Assembly: GCA_030590275.1 (NCBI GenBank)
Contig: JAUUYV010000046.1
Coordinates: 1 to 8,967, forward strand
DNA length: 8,967 nt
Direction: 5' to 3'
Source: Porticoccaceae bacterium
Lineage (GTDB): Bacteria; Pseudomonadota; Gammaproteobacteria; Pseudomonadales; Porticoccaceae
This document shows positions 5,585-8,967 of the stretch, one piece after another (position 1 is the stretch's first letter; each line of letters starts with the position of its first letter). The notes beneath the pieces are model-generated. The model did no database searches, was not told the origin of the DNA, and saw only the letters and a program-made list of their open reading frames with translations. The position numbers were made by a program, and so were the translations under genes.

Positions 5585-8500
5585 TTGAAAGACTTACTCA
5601 ACCTGCTCAAGTCACAGGATAAGGTCGGTGATTTTGACGGTATTCGTATTGGCCTGGCATCGCCAGACATGGTTCGATCCTGGTCCTTTGGCGAAGTTAA
5701 AAAACCGGAGACCATCAATTACCGCACCTTTAAACCGGAGCGGGATGGCTTATTTTGCGCCAAAATTTTTGGTCCGGTAAAAGACTTTGAGTGCCTGTGC
5801 GGTAAATACAAACGCATGAAGCATCGCGGCATTGTCTGCGAAAAGTGTGGCGTGGAGGTAACCCATGCCAAGGTACGTCGAGAACGTATGGCCCATATTG
5901 AGTTGGCCAGTCCGGTAGCGCATATCTGGTTTTTGAAATCTTTACCGTCTCGTATCGGTCTGGTTCTCGATATGACATTGCGGGAAATTGAAAGGGTTTT
6001 GTATTTTGAGTCCTTTGTAGTGGTTGACCCAGGTATGACGACCCTGGAGATTGGCCAGTTACTGAACGACGAGCAATATTACGAGGCCATGGAAGAATTT
6101 GGTGGTGAATTCGTCGCGATGATGGGTGCAGAGGCTATTAAGGGGCTTATGCTCGACCTGGATTTGCCGGGAGAAATTGCCAGGTTGCGCGAAGAAATTC
6201 CAGCAACTCGGTCAGAGACCAAAATCAAGAAATTTTCGAAACGCTTAAAAGTTCTCGAGGCTTTCATCAGCTCTGGAAATGATCCGCAGTGGATGATCCT
6301 TGAAGCGCTCCCGATTCTGCCACCGGACCTGCGTCCTCTGGTGCCTTTAGATGGTGGTCGTTTTGCGACATCCGATCTCAACGACCTGTATCGCAGAGTG
6401 ATTAACCGGAATAATCGCCTCAAACGTCTACTGGAATTGAACGCACCAGATATCATCGTGCGTAACGAAAAGAGGATGTTGCAGGAATCGGTAGATGCAT
6501 TGCTCGACAATGGTCGTCGTGGCCGTGCTATTACCGGCTCTAACAAGCGTCCACTTAAGTCTCTGGCGGATATGATCAAGGGCAAGCAGGGTCGCTTTCG
6601 CCAAAACCTGCTAGGCAAGCGCGTAGACTATTCGGGCCGATCGGTCATTGTGGTGGGTCCGACGCTAAAACTTCATCAGTGTGGTCTGCCCAAACGCATG
6701 GCACTGGAATTATTTAAGCCGTTTATATTCTCAAAGCTGGAAGGTCGTGGTTTGGCCACAACCATCAAAGCGGCCAAAAAAATGGTCGAACGGGAGGAGG
6801 CGGTTGTCTGGGATATTCTCGAAGACGTCATTCGTGAACATCCGGTACTGCTAAATCGCGCGCCGACCCTACACCGTCTTGGTATCCAGGCGTTTGAACC
6901 TACTTTGATTGAAGGTAAGGCTATACAGTTGCATCCGCTGGTTTGTGCGGCTTTTAACGCAGATTTTGATGGCGACCAAATGGCTGTTCACGTGCCATTA
7001 ACCATCGAAGCCCAGTTAGAGTCCCGGGCTCTCATGATGTCCACTAACAACATTTTGTCTCCCGCGAGTGGTGAGCCCATTATTGTGCCTTCGCAGGACG
7101 TAGTGCTGGGTTTGTATTACATGACTCGCGAGCGCGTGAATGCGCCAGGCGAAGGTATGGTATTTTCCGATTTGCAGGAGGTATCTCGAGCTTTTTATTC
7201 TGGCAAGGTGGATCTACAGGCTCGGGTTAAAGTGCGTATCGACGAAACCTTTATTAGCGAAGACGGTACAGCGAGTAGTAGTCAACCGATCAAAGACACG
7301 ACCGTCGGTCGAGCCCTGCTTTGGGGCATTGTGCCTAAAGGTCTTGCTTACGAGTTAGTCAATCAGGATATGAACAAGAAAGCGATATCAAGAGTTATCA
7401 ACCAGTGTTATCGCTCCCTGGGTCTCAAAGATACCGTTATTTTTGCTGATCAACTGATGTACACCGGTTTTGATTTCTCTACTAAATCTGGCGTATCTAT
7501 CGGTGTTAATGATTTTGTTATACCCGATGAGAAGGCAGGCATTATTGATGACGCTGAGCAGGAAGTGCTAGAGATTGAGGGTCAATTTGCCTCTGGTTTA
7601 GTTACCCAGGGCGAGAAATACAATAAAGTCATTGATATCTGGTCGCGGGCTAACGACCTGGTCGCCAAGTCGATGATGGATGTGATTTCTAAAGAAAGCG
7701 TAATAAACCGTGACGGACAGAAGGAAGACCAGAAGTCATTCAACTCGGTCTATGTTATGGCTGACTCCGGTGCGCGAGGTTCCCCTGCCCAGATTCGGCA
7801 ATTGGCTGGTATGCGTGGCCTTATGGCGCGTCCAGATGGCTCTATTATTGAGACGCCTATAACGGCCAACTTCCGCGAAGGATTGAGCGTCTTGCAGTAC
7901 TTTATTTCGACTCACGGTGCTCGTAAAGGCCTGGCTGACACGGCGCTTAAAACGGCTAATTCCGGTTATCTGACTCGCCGTCTTGTCGATGTGTCCCAGG
8001 ATTTAGTGGTGACCGAGGATGACTGTGGTGTAACACAGGGCTTGTTGATGACGCCGGTTATCGAAGGTGGCGACATTATTGAATCGCTCGGGGATCGTAT
8101 CCTTGGTCGGGTGGTGGTTAACGACGTTTGTAAGCAGGGTAGTGACGAGGTGGTGGTGCCCGCTGGCACGATGATAGATGAAAAGCTGGTTGACGAGATA
8201 GAGCATGAAAGTGTCGACGAGTTGTTGGTGCGGTCGCCCATTACCTGTGAGACTCGATACGGTATCTGCGCTAAGTGTTATGGTCGGGATCTGGCTCGTG
8301 GACATATCATTAATCCTGGTGAAGCGGTCGGTGTCATTGCCGCGCAGTCTATTGGTGAGCCGGGTACCCAGTTAACGATGCGTACTTTCCACATTGGGGG
8401 CGCGGCATCGAGGGCATCTGCAGCAGATAGCATCCAGGTTAAAATCGGTGGCGTGGTGCGGCTGGTTAATGCCAAGGTTGCCGAGCGTAAAACTGGTGAG

Positions 8501-8967
8501 TTAGTCGTAGTATCGCGATCCACGGGATTGGCTATTGTGGACGAAAATAGTCGCGAGCGAGAGCGATACAAGCTGCCCTATGGAGCGGTGATTACAGTGA
8601 AGGATGGCGCGACTGTTGAAGCGGGCGCTGTGGTAGCGAGCTGGGATCCCCACACCCATCCTATTATTACAGAGGTAGAAGGTAAGGTGGCCTTCTCCGG
8701 TATGGAAGACAGCTTGAGTATTCGTAGCCAGACTGACGAAATGACAGGTTTGACCAGTACCGTGGTGATGGATCCTAATGAGCGTCCGGCTGCAGGTAAA
8801 GATCTGAAGCCAATGATTACTCTGTTAGACGAGAAGGGTGAGGAGATATTCTTCGCTAATTCTACGGTTCCCGCTCACTACATGTTGGCTGCCAACGCCA
8901 TTATCACCATCAATGATGGCGATACGGTTAACGTGGGGGATGTGGTGGCACGTATTCCGCAGGAGGG
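5585..8967 (+). CDS. rpoC: DNA-directed RNA polymerase subunit beta' (3' end cut by window)
   Basis: Beta' holds the catalytic magnesium and forms the clamp, bridge helix and trigger loop. The visible part is 1127 codons plus 2 nt, of about 1400 expected; the C-terminus is outside the window. It starts at TTG and reads [13 protein letters not shown]. Landmarks agree with E. coli numbering: zinc ribbon C70, C72, C85, C88; sigma-binding clamp helices (about 265-309); [10 protein letters not shown] with K345/R346; NRAPT with R425; catalytic NADFDGDQ with D460, D462, D464; bridge helix (about 769-804, ending ISTHGARKG); second zinc site C814, C888, C895, C898; and trigger loop start with M932, R933, H936. 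From about 943 the sequence enters the lineage-specific insertion SI3, and the edge falls near its end at VARIPQEG. The frame is open and in register from start to edge. It follows rpoB in the same operon. Confidence 0.99.
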   Translation, partial: MKDLLNLLKSQDKVGDFDGIRIGLASPDMVRSWSFGEVKKPETINYRTFKPERDGLFCAKIFGPVKDFECLCGKYKRMKHRGIVCEKCGVEVTHAKVRRERMAHIELASPVAHIWFLKSLPSRIGLVLDMTLREIERVLYFESFVVVDPGMTTLEIGQLLNDEQYYEAMEEFGGEFVAMMGAEAIKGLMLDLDLPGEIARLREEIPATRSETKIKKFSKRLKVLEAFISSGNDPQWMILEALPILPPDLRPLVPLDGGRFATSDLNDLYRRVINRNNRLKRLLELNAPDIIVRNEKRMLQESVDALLDNGRRGRAITGSNKRPLKSLADMIKGKQGRFRQNLLGKRVDYSGRSVIVVGPTLKLHQCGLPKRMALELFKPFIFSKLEGRGLATTIKAAKKMVEREEAVVWDILEDVIREHPVLLNRAPTLHRLGIQAFEPTLIEGKAIQLHPLVCAAFNADFDGDQMAVHVPLTIEAQLESRALMMSTNNILSPASGEPIIVPSQDVVLGLYYMTRERVNAPGEGMVFSDLQEVSRAFYSGKVDLQARVKVRIDETFISEDGTASSSQPIKDTTVGRALLWGIVPKGLAYELVNQDMNKKAISRVINQCYRSLGLKDTVIFADQLMYTGFDFSTKSGVSIGVNDFVIPDEKAGIIDDAEQEVLEIEGQFASGLVTQGEKYNKVIDIWSRANDLVAKSMMDVISKESVINRDGQKEDQKSFNSVYVMADSGARGSPAQIRQLAGMRGLMARPDGSIIETPITANFREGLSVLQYFISTHGARKGLADTALKTANSGYLTRRLVDVSQDLVVTEDDCGVTQGLLMTPVIEGGDIIESLGDRILGRVVVNDVCKQGSDEVVVPAGTMIDEKLVDEIEHESVDELLVRSPITCETRYGICAKCYGRDLARGHIINPGEAVGVIAAQSIGEPGTQLTMRTFHIGGAASRASAADSIQVKIGGVVRLVNAKVAERKTGELVVVSRSTGLAIVDENSRERERYKLPYGAVITVKDGATVEAGAVVASWDPHTHPIITEVEGKVAFSGMEDSLSIRSQTDEMTGLTSTVVMDPNERPAAGKDLKPMITLLDEKGEEIFFANSTVPAHYMLAANAIITINDGDTVNVGDVVARIPQE

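Noticed and set aside
5585..8967. A frameshift or premature stop in rpoC.
   Set aside because: Conserved residues stay in one register from C70 to the last codons, and beta' numbering equals E. coli at all landmarks, so the frame is intact and simply runs off the edge.
1416..8967. Inteins, insertion sequences or other insertions in rpoB/rpoC.
   Set aside because: Both proteins are collinear with their families at the catalytic sites where inteins usually lie; only modest length change occurs in a known variable part of beta.

Overview
The window is a stretch of the bacterial core ribosomal protein / RNA polymerase operon, in the order rplJ (L10), rplL (L7/L12), rpoB (beta), rpoC (beta', cut by the right edge). 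All genes are on the + strand. The proteins are clearly gammaproteobacterial. Beta' keeps E. coli numbering at every landmark checked (zinc cysteines 70/72/85/88 and 814/888/895/898, catalytic Asp 460/462/464). Several details recall Pseudomonas and its marine relatives: a beta subunit of 1359 residues, beta' starting MKDLLNLLK from a TTG codon, and beta' sequence very close to the Pseudomonas protein as I remember it. A Pseudomonadales/Cellvibrionales-type organism is my best inference; genus cannot be read from this window.

Layout: bases 1-292 hold no supported gene. They form the spacer before rplJ, where rplA normally lies upstream. The spacer folds on paper into a multibranched leader closed by a 7-bp long-range helix, then a strong hairpin at 202-239. 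A 9-nt leader segment (90-98) is perfectly complementary to a stretch overlapping the rplJ Shine-Dalgarno site. This suits the known autogenous control of rplJ-rplL by L10 with L7/L12. rplJ (293-826) and rplL (879-1262) follow with a 52-nt gap. The 153-nt rplL-rpoB spacer contains four hairpins; one is a 13-bp stem with a very short U tract, placed like the attenuator of E. coli. A possible sigma70-type promoter overlaps this region. rpoB (1416-5495) and rpoC (5585 to the edge) are separated by 89 nt containing another bulged stem-loop just before the rpoC ribosome binding site.

The genes supply the ribosomal L10/L12 stalk, which recruits translation GTPases, and the two large catalytic subunits of RNA polymerase. 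Their stoichiometry differs greatly, and the spacer structures are the likely places where it is set: translational feedback before rplJ, partial termination or processing before rpoB.

I looked for an unusual or undescribed system and found none. There is no mobile element, CRISPR array, intein, frameshift or extra gene. The points worth a second look are RNA-level features in the spacers, all from hand folding and unverified.
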